From positions 6,014,001-6,078,000 of the forward strand of contig NZ_CP176395.1 of the NCBI RefSeq assembly GCF_046244365.1: 64,000 nucleotides of DNA. The letters are read 5' to 3'. Under the pieces are notes generated by a model that was not told the origin of the DNA, did not search any database, and saw only the letters and a list, made by a program, of their open reading frames with translations. Shown here piece after piece: positions 43,623-52,273 of the stretch. The position numbers and the translations under genes are program-made. Numbering within the stretch: the first letter of the stretch is position 1; each line of letters begins with the position of its first letter. This DNA is from Paenibacillus_V sp046244365 (GTDB lineage: Bacteria > Bacillota > Bacilli > Paenibacillales > NBRC-103111).

Positions 43623-43832
43623 GGCGGGTAACGCCCCCTCTATCGATATGCTGCCTGGTTATGTATTCGCTGCCGACGGCGGTAATTCCTTCCTGAACGA
43701 ATCTATAATGACGAAACCTCGTTACGGCGTTTGTCCGCCTCCGCCGCCCCCTATAAAAATGTAGCATGAGCTTGGACACAAGCCGCATATTCTTGTACAA
43801 GACCACCCTTGTACAGGAAGAAGGTATCGAAC

Positions 43833-45407
43833 GTGAGCCATTTAAAGCAATCGTTTATAACAGGCACGGTTATCCTCCTCTTGGCCGGCGTCGTTAACCG
43901 GATATTAGGCTTCGTCCCGCGTATCGCCCTCCCTCGCGTAATCGGTCCTGAAGGGGTCGGGATTTATCAGCTCGGGTATCCGTTTCTAATCTTTATTATT
44001 ACAATCATTACCGGCGGCATACCGCTTGCCGTGGCAAAGCTGGTCGCGGAGGCCGATTCGGAAGGCGATGAAGCGCGGGTAAGGCGCATATTTAAGCTAT
44101 CGCTTACGCTATCCGCCGGCCTGGGGCTGTTTTTCACGATTATTTCCATGCTGTCCGCGCGCTTCATTACAAGCCATTTGATGACAGACCCGCGCGTCTA
44201 CTACACGTTTCTATGCATGAGTCCGATTATTTTGCTCGTATCCGTTTCGGCCGTCATTCGCGGCTATTTCCAAGGACGCCAGAACATGATTCCGACCGCT
44301 TCTTCGCAAGTGTCGGAAACGGTCGTACGCATTTTCGGCATGCTCCTGTTTGCCTACTGGCTGCTCCCTTACGGGATTGAATTCGCCGCCGCGGGGGCGA
44401 TGATCGGGGTGACCGTCGGCGAGCTCTGCGGCATGGCCGTCATCTTGCTGCATTACTACTTCAGCCGCAACGCTTACAAAGCGAAAAGCGGCCAACAAAC
44501 GCCGTCTGCCCCAAAAACGCCTGGTTTCTCGCAGGAAAGCCTTATGAAGCGGCTCTTCCGAATCGCTCTGCCGGTTACCGCTAGCCGGCTGGTCGGCTCC
44601 ACCTCGTACTTGCTCGAGTCGATCTTTATAGCGCAAAGCCTCGCGGTCGCCGGTATCGCCGCTGCTGTCGCAACTGCGCAATACGGGACTTTGCAAGGGA
44701 TGATCATTCCCGTTCTGCTGCTCCCGAGCGCGCTTACGTACTCCTTGTCCGTTTCCCTGATTCCGTCCTTGTCCGAGGCAGCGGCGCATAACGACCTTAA
44801 GACGATCCATAAAAGGATGCACCAATCCATTCGGCTCGCACTTGTAACCGGAGCGCCGTTCGCCGTTATGATGTACGTCCTTGCCGATCCGGTTTGCTAC
44901 TATTTGTACAAGAACACGGAAATCGGTTCCATGCTGCGTATGATGGCTCCAATTGCGCTGTTCATCTATGTGCAGGCACCGCTCCAAGCGGCGCTGCAGG
45001 CGCTAGACAAGCCCGGGACGGCGCTCGTGAACACCTTTATCGGTTCCGCCGTCAAGCTGCTGCTGATTACTTTGTTGGCAAGCAAACCGAATCTCGGCAT
45101 ATTGGGCGCCGTCATCGCCATCAACATCAACATCATCATCGTGACGATGCTGCACTGGAACAGCGTATCCAGACTTTTAAAGCTATCGCTGCCTACCTCC
45201 GATTTTACCAAGCTCGGCGCTGCTATGCTGGTTATGGGGCTAACGTGCTACGGTGTAATGAACGCCGACTGGACGGACAATGCGGGACTGCGCTTCGGAA
45301 TATCGGCCGGACTCGGCGGCGTCGTCTACCTGCTCTGTATGGCCTGGTTCAAGCTGGTCGACATCTACGATCTCCGGCGCATCCCCTGGATCGGCAAAAA
45401 GCTATGA
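43833..45407 (+). CDS. spoVB: Stage V sporulation protein B (MurJ/MATE-like flippase family)
   Basis: 524 residues, about 14 predicted helices, polysaccharide-synthesis flippase family. 'GTVILLLAGVVNRILGFVPRIALPRVIGPEGVGIYQL' at the N terminus is typical of SpoVB, which is needed for spore cortex formation and resembles lipid II flippases. The GTG at 43833 follows AGAAGG; a TTG eight codons upstream is less well placed. It is convergent with the DUF421 gene over a shared terminator. Confidence 0.92.
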   Translation: MSHLKQSFITGTVILLLAGVVNRILGFVPRIALPRVIGPEGVGIYQLGYPFLIFIITIITGGIPLAVAKLVAEADSEGDEARVRRIFKLSLTLSAGLGLFFTIISMLSARFITSHLMTDPRVYYTFLCMSPIILLVSVSAVIRGYFQGRQNMIPTASSQVSETVVRIFGMLLFAYWLLPYGIEFAAAGAMIGVTVGELCGMAVILLHYYFSRNAYKAKSGQQTPSAPKTPGFSQESLMKRLFRIALPVTASRLVGSTSYLLESIFIAQSLAVAGIAAAVATAQYGTLQGMIIPVLLLPSALTYSLSVSLIPSLSEAAAHNDLKTIHKRMHQSIRLALVTGAPFAVMMYVLADPVCYYLYKNTEIGSMLRMMAPIALFIYVQAPLQAALQALDKPGTALVNTFIGSAVKLLLITLLASKPNLGILGAVIAININIIIVTMLHWNSVSRLLKLSLPTSDFTKLGAAMLVMGLTCYGVMNADWTDNAGLRFGISAGLGGVVYLLCMAWFKLVDIYDLRRIPWIGKKL

Positions 45408-45449
45408 GGCTTCTGCACCGATCGCATCCTTACAGCCTGATAAATGAAT

Positions 45450-45490
45450 AAAAAAGCCCGCTCCCTCAGGCCCGGAGCAGGCTATTTTTT
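45450..45490. terminator. Bidirectional terminator between spoVB and the DUF421 gene
   Basis: AAAAAGCCCGCTCC ... GGAGCAGGCTATTTTTT. The stem with A-run on one side and T-run on the other serves both convergent genes and overlaps the stop of the DUF421 gene. Confidence 0.88.
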
Positions 45491-46162
45491 CTTCTTATCC
45501 ACAAACAGCTTCCCTCTATGATCGATCGAGCAAAAGAACACTTCCTTAAAATCGTTCACGCCCTTCGTTTGCAGCTGATTTTTCAGCCAAAACCGGGTTT
45601 GACCGAGCTTGGACAAGCTTTCGTCCTGCACCTTGCCGTCCATAATGAGCGGCAGCGGAAGTCCTTCTAATCGCATCGTGTCCTGAAACTCGGAGCGCGC
45701 CTCCTCCGCCTTCCCCTTCTTCTCAAGCACCGTCAGCTTACCGGATGGCTCGAGTATCGCAAATTCGACATCCGCTACATTGACCACCCGGTTTTGCCTC
45801 AGCTGCTGCATCAGATCGTCTAGGTTATAGCGCTGGCGCTTCATTTCGTCCCTGTCCAACTGCCCGTTCTTGATCAGAAAGCTCGGCTTGCCGTCGAACA
45901 TGCTGCGTATCCACTGGCTGCGAAGGGCGAGTATGGCCAGCCCGATCTGCGTAAGCATGAGCGTCAAAATCGGCACAATGCCGTAAGTAAGCGGCTTATG
46001 TACATCTTCGATCACGAATACCGCAATTTCCGCAATCATGATGAAAATGACGAGATCGAACACCGACAGCTTGCCGATCTCCCTTTTGCCCATTAGCCGC
46101 ATAACCATAAATACGATAAAGTAAGTCAGCAATGTGCGAAAGAAAAGGCTCCAAACCTCCAT
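45482..46162 (-). CDS. DUF421 (YetF/YrbG-like) membrane protein
   Basis: 226 residues. Three N-terminal helices ('LLTYFIVFMVMRLMGKREIGKLSVFDLVIFIMIAEIAVF' region) with the family's 'RLMGKREIGKLSVFDLV' signature, then a cytoplasmic alpha/beta domain duplicated in the family ('PSFLIKNGQLDRDEMKRQRYNLDDLMQQLRQN', 'LPLPLIMDGKVQDESLSKLGQTRFWLKNQL'). B. subtilis YrbG lies next to spoVB in the same way. Function is poorly defined; related YetF-type proteins are linked to spores. Confidence 0.9.
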   Translation of the reverse strand: MEVWSLFFRTLLTYFIVFMVMRLMGKREIGKLSVFDLVIFIMIAEIAVFVIEDVHKPLTYGIVPILTLMLTQIGLAILALRSQWIRSMFDGKPSFLIKNGQLDRDEMKRQRYNLDDLMQQLRQNRVVNVADVEFAILEPSGKLTVLEKKGKAEEARSEFQDTMRLEGLPLPLIMDGKVQDESLSKLGQTRFWLKNQLQTKGVNDFKEVFFCSIDHRGKLFVDKKKK

Positions 46163-46344
46163 CGTTGACCACCCCTCTCGTCGGGAAAAGAAGGCCCGCT
46201 TCGCAGCTGCCGTCCGTCCGCTTAGGCAGTCGGAGCGACACTTCGCAAAGTAGGCCGTTCTTGATCGTTCAATGGGTATTCTGACCGCCGAGACCGTTCC
46301 TCATACGGGAACGGAACTGCTCAATTGCTGGCAAACGGCAATCT

Positions 46345-47658
46345 TTACAGCAGAATAAAGGAAACGTAGAGCGTAGAAATAACCAGGGAAAGCAGCGTTA
46401 TCGGCACCCCGACCTTTAGATATGCGACAAACGAAAGCGGCTTTCCTTCCTTGCCTGCCATCCCGGCCGCAATTAGATTCGCGGATGCGCCGATCAGGGT
46501 TCCGTTGCCGCCCAAACACGCGCCAAGCGCCAAGGACCACCAGACCGGGTCGAGCGCCGTTTCCGGCACGTTCATCTGGACGCCCAGGTCCTTGATCATC
46601 GGAATCATCGTTGCCACGTACGGAATGTTGTCGATCGTAGCGGAAGCGATACCGGACAGCCAGAGAATAAGCAGCGACGTGAACGCGAGGTCCGCGCCCG
46701 TCATTTCCAGCACCATGGTCGCCAGCTTATTGACGATGCCGGCATCGATCAGACCGCCTACCAGCACGAACAGCCCTGCGAAGAAAAAGACCGTCACCCA
46801 TTCGACCGAGTGGAATACGTCCTCCACATCGATCTCCTTCACGCTTATCAGCATCAGCAGCGTTGCCCCGCCAAACGCCACGACCGCCGCTTCCACATGA
46901 ATCGCATGATGCAGCACAAACCCGATAAGCGTAAGTCCGATAACGATCACCGATTTGATCATCAGCTTGCGGCTCTTGATAAAAGTCGCCGCATCGATCG
47001 CCATCAGCTCCGCTTTATGCCGCTCGTCGGCCTTCAGCTGCGCTCCGTACCATTTACGCAGAATGAGCAAGGTTACCGCCAGTATGACGATAGCTACAGG
47101 GGCCAGATTGACTAAGAAATCATTAAAACCGAGATGGGTAGCCGTTCCGATCATGATGTTCGGAGGATTCCCGATCAGCGTTGCCGTTCCCCCGATATTG
47201 GATGCGAGTATTTCCGAAATCAAATAAGGAATCGGATTCACCTTCAGCACCCGCGTTATCGTGAACGTAATCGGAACCAGCAGAAGCACCGTTGTGACGT
47301 TATCCAGGAAAGCCGAGCCGACCGCCGATAGTACCGACAGCAGCAGTAAAATACGAATCGGCTCCCCTTTCGCTTTTTGCGCCGCCTTGATCGCTATGTA
47401 TTGAAAAATGCCGCTTTTATTCGATATTCCGACGAGAAACATCATCCCGACCAGCAAAAAGATCGTCTGCCATTCGATATGCTGCTGGTAGGCGGTTTTC
47501 CAATCGACGATACCGAGTACCACCATAAGCATGGCCCCGGCTAATGCGACGATGGCCCGATTCATTTTCTCTGTGATGACGACCGCATAGCTAACCAGAA
47601 AAATGACAACGGCGCCAATCACCTGCCAGTTTGCCAGCTGAGTAACAGCTTGATTCAT
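46345..47658 (-). CDS. ArsB/NhaD family ion transporter
   Basis: 437 residues, about 11-12 helices, ion transporter superfamily. Two inverted family halves are marked by 'SAFLDNVTTVLLLVPITFTI' with 'ASNIGGTATLIGNPPNIMIG', and 'IASATIDNIPYVATMIPMI' with 'LGACLGGNGTLIGASANLIAAG'. The repeated GGTATLIG/GNGTLIGASAN loops are typical of ArsB/NhaD proteins; the ion could be Na+/H+, arsenite or an anion and cannot be told from sequence. ATG at 47658 follows AAAGGAAG. No arsenic genes are nearby. Confidence 0.85.
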   Translation of the reverse strand: MNQAVTQLANWQVIGAVVIFLVSYAVVITEKMNRAIVALAGAMLMVVLGIVDWKTAYQQHIEWQTIFLLVGMMFLVGISNKSGIFQYIAIKAAQKAKGEPIRILLLLSVLSAVGSAFLDNVTTVLLLVPITFTITRVLKVNPIPYLISEILASNIGGTATLIGNPPNIMIGTATHLGFNDFLVNLAPVAIVILAVTLLILRKWYGAQLKADERHKAELMAIDAATFIKSRKLMIKSVIVIGLTLIGFVLHHAIHVEAAVVAFGGATLLMLISVKEIDVEDVFHSVEWVTVFFFAGLFVLVGGLIDAGIVNKLATMVLEMTGADLAFTSLLILWLSGIASATIDNIPYVATMIPMIKDLGVQMNVPETALDPVWWSLALGACLGGNGTLIGASANLIAAGMAGKEGKPLSFVAYLKVGVPITLLSLVISTLYVSFILL

Positions 47659-47889
47659 GTCCTTACACTTCCTTTCCGTAAAAAAATCCGTCGATACCAT
47701 CTTGCAAGAAATCGGTGCTTGAGCGCAACCTAAAAATCTTATGCGAACGAAAAAAAGCACTACTTTATTACGCATTTTCTAAGGTTACGTTTCGCTTTCG
47801 GCCAATAGTAGGTCTATTTTACAAGGCTTGACCATAAAATGGTGTTAGAATTTGTCCATTAATAATGAAACTCTCGGGAGGGGCCGATT

Positions 47890-48282
47890 ATGAATCCAAT
47901 GAACAAAGTCGCCCAAGTACGAATGACTTCGCCTCTATTGGCCGGACTAGCCTACGCTTTCATTGCGATGGGGCTCGCTACGCTCGTCACTTCTTTCATC
48001 CTTATGCTCACCGAGCAGAAAGAAGAATCACTTCCCACTTTCGCTTATGTCATTCACGCCTTGTCGCTACTCATAGGCGGCTTCGTCAGCGGCAAACGCA
48101 GCAAAAACAAAGGCTGGTACCACGGCGGACTGCTGGGGGTCGTCTACTCCGTCATTATTTTTATCATTGCGTTTCTAAGCTTCGATCAAGGCCTTGGGCT
48201 TCAGTCTCTTACATTTTTGGCGGTTTCCTTCGGCTCCGGCGTCATCGGGGGTATACTAGGCGTTAATGCGTCACAAGGATAA
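47890..48282 (+). CDS. TIGR04086 family membrane protein (YrzE-like)
   Basis: 130 residues, four helices: 'PLLAGLAYAFIAMGLATLVTSFIL', 'FAYVIHALSLLIGGFVSGKRSKNKGWYHGGLLGVVYSVIIFIIAFLSF' and a glycine-rich last helix 'AVSFGSGVIGGILGVNA'. The 'GGFVSGKRSKNKGWYHGGLLG' motif is the family signature. ATG at 47890 follows GGGAGGGG. B. subtilis yrzE is in the same spoVB/secDF neighbourhood. Function unknown. The stop codon lies inside a small dispersed repeat. Confidence 0.88.
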   Translation: MNPMNKVAQVRMTSPLLAGLAYAFIAMGLATLVTSFILMLTEQKEESLPTFAYVIHALSLLIGGFVSGKRSKNKGWYHGGLLGVVYSVIIFIIAFLSFDQGLGLQSLTFLAVSFGSGVIGGILGVNASQG

Positions 48283-48330
48283 ACGCCATTCGGCGTCTTT
48301 GAAGCCAGACGTTTTCCGAGAAATGGAACA
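48275..48330. repeat. Small palindromic dispersed repeat, copy C
   Basis: AAGGATAAACGCC-ATT-CGGCGTCTTT, then GAAGCCAGACGTTTTCCGAG and AAAT. Same order of parts as copies A and B. It overlaps the last codons of the TIGR04086 gene, so the repeat supplies its TAA stop. Confidence 0.55.
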
Positions 48331-48367
48331 ATCAGCAGAGGAACGCTTTCTGACATTTAAATAACAT

Positions 48368-48397
48368 TTCACCTTTCTTCTGAAATTATGGTATACT
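48368..48397 (+). promoter_or_regulatory. Probable promoter of the PAP2 gene
   Basis: TTCACC, 18-nt spacer, TATACT; 57 nt upstream of the start codon. Confidence 0.55.
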
Positions 48398-48454
48398 GTC
48401 TTAGCTCTTTCTTTCTCCGTTCCTTTCTGACCATAATCTAGGAGGAAACGTTCG

Positions 48455-49291
48455 ATGTTTGTATTCCAATCGATGAATACCGTAACGGTTGCAATCGTTG
48501 TGGCGACTTTTTTTCTGCTTTTGTTCTCAATGCGAAGCAATCCGCTCCTCGTTGCAAGTTCTTTCGTGCAAGAAATATTTACGAACCGCAAATACCTGTT
48601 CCATTTTGCAGCGATGATCGCCATCCTCGTATTTAACAAAATTGAACAGATGATCGAAAACAGCATGACGTACCACGCGGATTTCACGTCCGCCGTTCAC
48701 CGGCTCGAAGGCGATATCGTGCCGATGATCCAACACTATTTTAACAACGACGTGCTAACCTATGTCTCGACTTTCTTCTACGTCGTCATTTTCCCGACGC
48801 TAATGGTCGTTTCGATCGGTCTGTACACGTTTAAGAAGCAGTATACCTTGTTCTACTCGATTTGCTATGCGTTAATGTTCAACTATATGATCGCCATACC
48901 GTTTTATTTGTTTTTCCCGGTCAATGAAGTATGGTCCTTTCACCCGGATGTCAAATTGCTGATGACGAGCGTGTTTCCGACTTTCGAAACCGACTACCGC
49001 CCGTTATCCGGCTTGGATAATTGTTTTCCGAGCTTGCATACGTCGATTTCCGTTTCCATGGCGGTTATCGCCATGAAATCGAACAACAAGTTTTGGCGAT
49101 GGTTTACGATGATCAGCGCCGTGTTCATTATTTTCTCGATCTTCTACCTCGGCGTTCACTGGGTGACCGACATGTGCGGAGGGCTGCTGTTAGGCGTTTT
49201 TGCTTCACGCATGGCGCTTCGTATCAGCGAAGGGCGTTCGCTGCTCGGGTCGTTCATGGTCGGTCAGAAAAGCCGCAATTTCGGCAAATAG
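48455..49291 (+). CDS. PAP2 superfamily membrane phosphatase/transferase
   Basis: 278 residues, about six helices. The catalytic motifs of the PAP2 superfamily are present: 'DNCFPSLHTSISVSMAVIA' (the PSLHTS motif) and 'IFYLGVHWVTDMCGGLLLG' with the H...D pair. The N-terminal half has one helix plus an amphipathic segment, a layout closer to inositol phosphorylceramide-synthase-like members than to UppP. The substrate is probably a lipid phosphate; which one cannot be told. ATG at 48455 follows TAGGAGG. Confidence 0.85.
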   Translation: MFVFQSMNTVTVAIVVATFFLLLFSMRSNPLLVASSFVQEIFTNRKYLFHFAAMIAILVFNKIEQMIENSMTYHADFTSAVHRLEGDIVPMIQHYFNNDVLTYVSTFFYVVIFPTLMVVSIGLYTFKKQYTLFYSICYALMFNYMIAIPFYLFFPVNEVWSFHPDVKLLMTSVFPTFETDYRPLSGLDNCFPSLHTSISVSMAVIAMKSNNKFWRWFTMISAVFIIFSIFYLGVHWVTDMCGGLLLGVFASRMALRISEGRSLLGSFMVGQKSRNFGK

Positions 49292-49306
49292 CAAGATGCG
49301 TTTATG

Positions 49307-49333
49307 AAGAGCGGGCAAGCAGCCCGCTCTTTT
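49307..49333 (+). terminator. Terminator of the PAP2 gene
   Basis: AAGAGCGGGC-AAGCA-GCCCGCTCTTTTGTT, 16 nt after the stop. Confidence 0.9.
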
Positions 49334-49345
49334 GTTGCGGACAAT

Positions 49346-49374
49346 TAGGGACAAGCCCGTTTACCGAGATTTTC
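49346..49374. repeat. Small dispersed repeat, 3' part only (copy D)
   Basis: TTAGGGACAAGCCCGTTTAC and CGAGATTTT match copy A (4736-4763) with a single base change over about 27 bp. The 5' hairpin part is missing. It lies between the convergent PAP2 and yajC terminators. Confidence 0.6.
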
Positions 49375-49383
49375 TGAAAATTA

Positions 49384-49427
49384 AAGAAGAACGAGCGGCT
49401 TCCCAATGGGGAAACCGCTCGTTCTTT
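49384..49427 (-). terminator. Terminator of the yajC operon
   Basis: Minus strand: AAGAACGAGCGG-TTTCCC ... GGGAA-CCGCTCGTTCTT, a very long stem, then a T-rich tail TCTTTAATTTT. Confidence 0.75.
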
Positions 49428-49465
49428 CCTATGTAGGTTACACTCGGAGATGCCGGTAAGCTAGC

Positions 49466-49834
49466 TTATTCCTTTTCCGTTGCAGCGGACTTGTCCGCTT
49501 TCTTCTCCTCGGACTTCTTCTCCTCAGCAGCCGCAGGGCTGGCTTGCGAAACCGAGTTGATCGCGGAGCGATCGAACGTCATCTTCGTTGCGTCGTTAAC
49601 GCGAAGCACGACGATATCGTCGGTCAGTTCGATGATCGTTCCGTGCAAACCGCCGATCGTAACGACCTTGTCCCCTTTTTTCACTTGGTTCAGCATGGAG
49701 CTACGCGTTTTTTGGCGCTTCTGCTGGGGGCGAATAAGCAGAAAATATAGCACGACGAACATCAAAGCAAGCGGCCACAACGACAAAAGCATATTTGGCG
49801 AACTACCGCCTGCTGCATCAGCTAAATATATCAT
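49466..49834 (-). CDS. yajC: Preprotein translocase subunit YajC
   Basis: 122 residues. One N-terminal helix ('LLSLWPLALMFVVLYFLLIRPQQKRQK') bears the YajC signature, then a small beta domain ('KKGDKVVTIGGLHGTIIELTDDIVVLRV') and a charged Glu/Lys-rich tail. It associates with SecDF. ATG at 49834 follows AGGGAGG. It is the last gene of the queA-tgt-yajC run. Confidence 0.95.
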   Translation of the reverse strand: MIYLADAAGGSSPNMLLSLWPLALMFVVLYFLLIRPQQKRQKTRSSMLNQVKKGDKVVTIGGLHGTIIELTDDIVVLRVNDATKMTFDRSAINSVSQASPAAAEEKKSEEKKADKSAATEKE

Positions 49835-49975
49835 GAGGTTTCCCTCCCTTCCTTGGAATCAACTATAATCATACGTTTACGGCGGACAGCGGTTTCAGGT
49901 TTCCCGAAAATAATATTGTCGTGTCCGTACTGAATGCGTTTGCGCGAAAGAACAGACAAGGACTGACGATGTACG

Positions 49976-51112
49976 TCAAAATCCTTTTCCGTTCTGTTCC
50001 ATGCCGTACTGTTCGAAAAACTCGTCGCGGAAATCCAGCAAACGGTCTTCGCGAATTGCTTGGCGCACGCCCCGCATAAGCTCCAGAAGGAAATGAAGAT
50101 TATGGTACGTAGTCAACCGGATGCCGAACGTTTCATCGGCTTTAATCAGATGGCGAATGTAAGCGCGCGAATAGTTCGTACAGGTGTAGCAGCTGCAATT
50201 CGGATCAAGCGGCCCGAAATCTTCGGCGTGCTTGGCGTTCCGGATGACCAGTCTGCCTTGACTCGTCATACAGGTACCGTTGCGCGCAATCCTCGTCGGC
50301 AGCACGCAGTCGAACATGTCGATCCCGCGAATGGAACCTTCCACCAGCGCATCGGGCGAGCCTACGCCCATTAGATAGCGCGGCTTGTGCCCAGGCAGCA
50401 GCGGAACAGTCGTTTCCAGCGCTTCGTACATCAGATGCTTCGGTTCGCCCACACTCAATCCACCAATAGCATACCCCGGGAAATCAAGCGAAGTCAAATC
50501 CGCGGCGCTTTGTTTCCGCAAGTCGGGATACATGCCTCCTTGGATAATGGCGAACAAGCCTTGGTCGTGAGGACGTGCATGGCTTTGCAGGCATCGCTCC
50601 GCCCATCTTGTCGTCCGCTCCAGCGATTGCTTGACGTAGTCATATTCCGCAGGATACGGCGCGCATTCGTCGAACGCCATCATGATGTCCGAACCGAGCG
50701 CGTTCTGAATTTCCATTGCCTTCTCGGGCGAGAGGAACAGCTTGTCCCCGTTCAGATGCGACCGGAACTCCACGCCTTCTTCGCGGATTTTGCGGATATC
50801 GCTCAAACTGAATACTTGAAAACCGCCGCTGTCCGTCAATATCGGCCGGTCCCAATTCATAAACTTATGCAGGCCTCCGGCACGCTTGATGAGATCATGT
50901 CCCGGACGGAGGAACAGATGATACGTGTTGCTCAAAATAATGTGCGCATCCATCTGCTTTACTTCTTCCGGGCTCATCGTCTTCACCGTAGCCTGCGTAC
51001 CGACGGGCATGAAGGCCGGCGTTTCGATGACTCCGTGGGGCGTATGGACGCGGCCTAGGCGCGCTCCGCTTTGTTTGCAAACTTTGAGTAGTTCATATGT
51101 GACTGCTGCCAC
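49976..51112 (-). CDS. tgt: Queuine tRNA-ribosyltransferase
   Basis: 378 residues. Exchanges G34 for preQ1 in tRNAs with GUN anticodons. 'TDSGGFQVFSLSDIRKI' carries the catalytic Asp region, 'FDCVLPTRIARNG' the nucleophile Asp region, and 'CSCYTCTNYSRAYIRHL' the zinc-binding cysteines and His. GTG at 51112 (MAAVTYELLK) is preferred because AAAGGATG precedes it at proper distance; a slightly longer ATG reading would start inside that site. Between queA and yajC. Confidence 0.96.
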   Translation of the reverse strand: MAAVTYELLKVCKQSGARLGRVHTPHGVIETPAFMPVGTQATVKTMSPEEVKQMDAHIILSNTYHLFLRPGHDLIKRAGGLHKFMNWDRPILTDSGGFQVFSLSDIRKIREEGVEFRSHLNGDKLFLSPEKAMEIQNALGSDIMMAFDECAPYPAEYDYVKQSLERTTRWAERCLQSHARPHDQGLFAIIQGGMYPDLRKQSAADLTSLDFPGYAIGGLSVGEPKHLMYEALETTVPLLPGHKPRYLMGVGSPDALVEGSIRGIDMFDCVLPTRIARNGTCMTSQGRLVIRNAKHAEDFGPLDPNCSCYTCTNYSRAYIRHLIKADETFGIRLTTYHNLHFLLELMRGVRQAIREDRLLDFRDEFFEQYGMEQNGKGF

Positions 51113-51165
51113 TTTAGATCGCATCCTTTGTAATCTTGAAAGCCGTTGTTCGAGCAGCTTCCGAA

Positions 51166-52266
51166 TTAGTAAATGAACATCGCATCGCCGAAGCTGAAGA
51201 AACGGTATTCCCGCTCTACCGCTTCGCGATAGGCCTTCAATACCGGCTCACGTCCGGCTAACGCGCTGATGAGCATAAGCAAAGTCGACTTCGGAAGATG
51301 AAAGTTGGTCAGCAGTGCATCTACCGCCAGCAATTTGACCCCCGGATAGATGAAAATGCCTGTCCAGCCGTCGCATGGCTTCAGCATACCTGACGGCAAG
51401 CCGCCTTCCTCGCTGAGCCGTGCCGCCGTTTCCAGCGTTCTCGCTGAAGTCGTGCCGATGGCAACGACACGGCGGCCGTTCGTCTTCGCCCGGTTCACCG
51501 CATCCGCCGTTTCTTGCGGAACGCGGAAATACTCCTCGTGCATCGTATGCTCTTCAATGCGGTCCACGGAAACGGGACGAAACGTTCCAATCCCCACATG
51601 CAGCGTTACGTATGCGATTTCCACGCCTTTCGCCGCAATCTCGCGCAAGTAGGCCTCCGTAAAATGAAGCCCGGCGGTCGGCGCGGCAGCGGAGCCTTCG
51701 TGCTTGGCGTAGACCGTTTGATAGCGTTCCTTCTCATCCGAGGGAAGCTGTTCTTTGATATAAGGCGGCAGAGGCATTTGGCCGAGACGATCGAGAATTT
51801 CATTAAAGATGCCGCTATATGAAAAACGCAGCACGCGGCTCCCCATATCGCCTTCTTCCTCGATAACCGCACTTAACGGACATTCCTCGATTGCAGCAGC
51901 GAAGCCGGCTTCGTCCTCATGCTTCGCCTGCACGCCGAACGACAACCTGGCGCCTTTCTTAAGCCGTTTGCCCGGCTTCACAAGCGCTTCCCAGCGATCG
52001 TCGCCCAGCGCCTTCAGCAGCAATATTTCCGCTCTTGCTCCCGTATCCGACTTTACGCCAAAAAGCCGGGCTGGAATGACCCGCGTATCGTTCAACACGA
52101 GCACGTCCCCGGCTTCTAAATAATGAATCAAATCGCTAAACGGGCGATGCTGGATCTCGCCTGTCGTTTTATTCAGCGTCAACAGTCTCGACTGCAGCCG
52201 GTCGGCTAAAGGCGTCTGCGCAATGAGCCGCTCAGGCAGCTCGAAATCAAACAATTCGACTTCCAT
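51166..52266 (-). CDS. queA: S-adenosylmethionine:tRNA ribosyltransferase-isomerase
   Basis: 366 residues. Adds the epoxycyclopentanediol moiety from SAM to preQ1 in tRNA, the step after Tgt. 'FDFELPERLIAQTPLADR', 'GDVLVLNDTRVIPARLFG', 'PLPPYIK', 'GSAAAPTAGLHFTEAYL', 'VTLHVGIGTFRPV' and 'LLTNFHLPKSTLLMLISALAG' are all family motifs. ATG at 52266 lies 7 nt after the stop of the SpoIID-like gene. Coupled to tgt. Confidence 0.97.
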   Translation of the reverse strand: MEVELFDFELPERLIAQTPLADRLQSRLLTLNKTTGEIQHRPFSDLIHYLEAGDVLVLNDTRVIPARLFGVKSDTGARAEILLLKALGDDRWEALVKPGKRLKKGARLSFGVQAKHEDEAGFAAAIEECPLSAVIEEEGDMGSRVLRFSYSGIFNEILDRLGQMPLPPYIKEQLPSDEKERYQTVYAKHEGSAAAPTAGLHFTEAYLREIAAKGVEIAYVTLHVGIGTFRPVSVDRIEEHTMHEEYFRVPQETADAVNRAKTNGRRVVAIGTTSARTLETAARLSEEGGLPSGMLKPCDGWTGIFIYPGVKLLAVDALLTNFHLPKSTLLMLISALAGREPVLKAYREAVEREYRFFSFGDAMFIY

Positions 52267-52273
52267 TCGTTAT

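Noticed and set aside
46292..46313. CCGTTCC-GGAACGG hairpin after the ArsB/NhaD gene as a terminator
   Set aside because: No T-tract follows on the minus strand; kept out of the feature list for lack of support.
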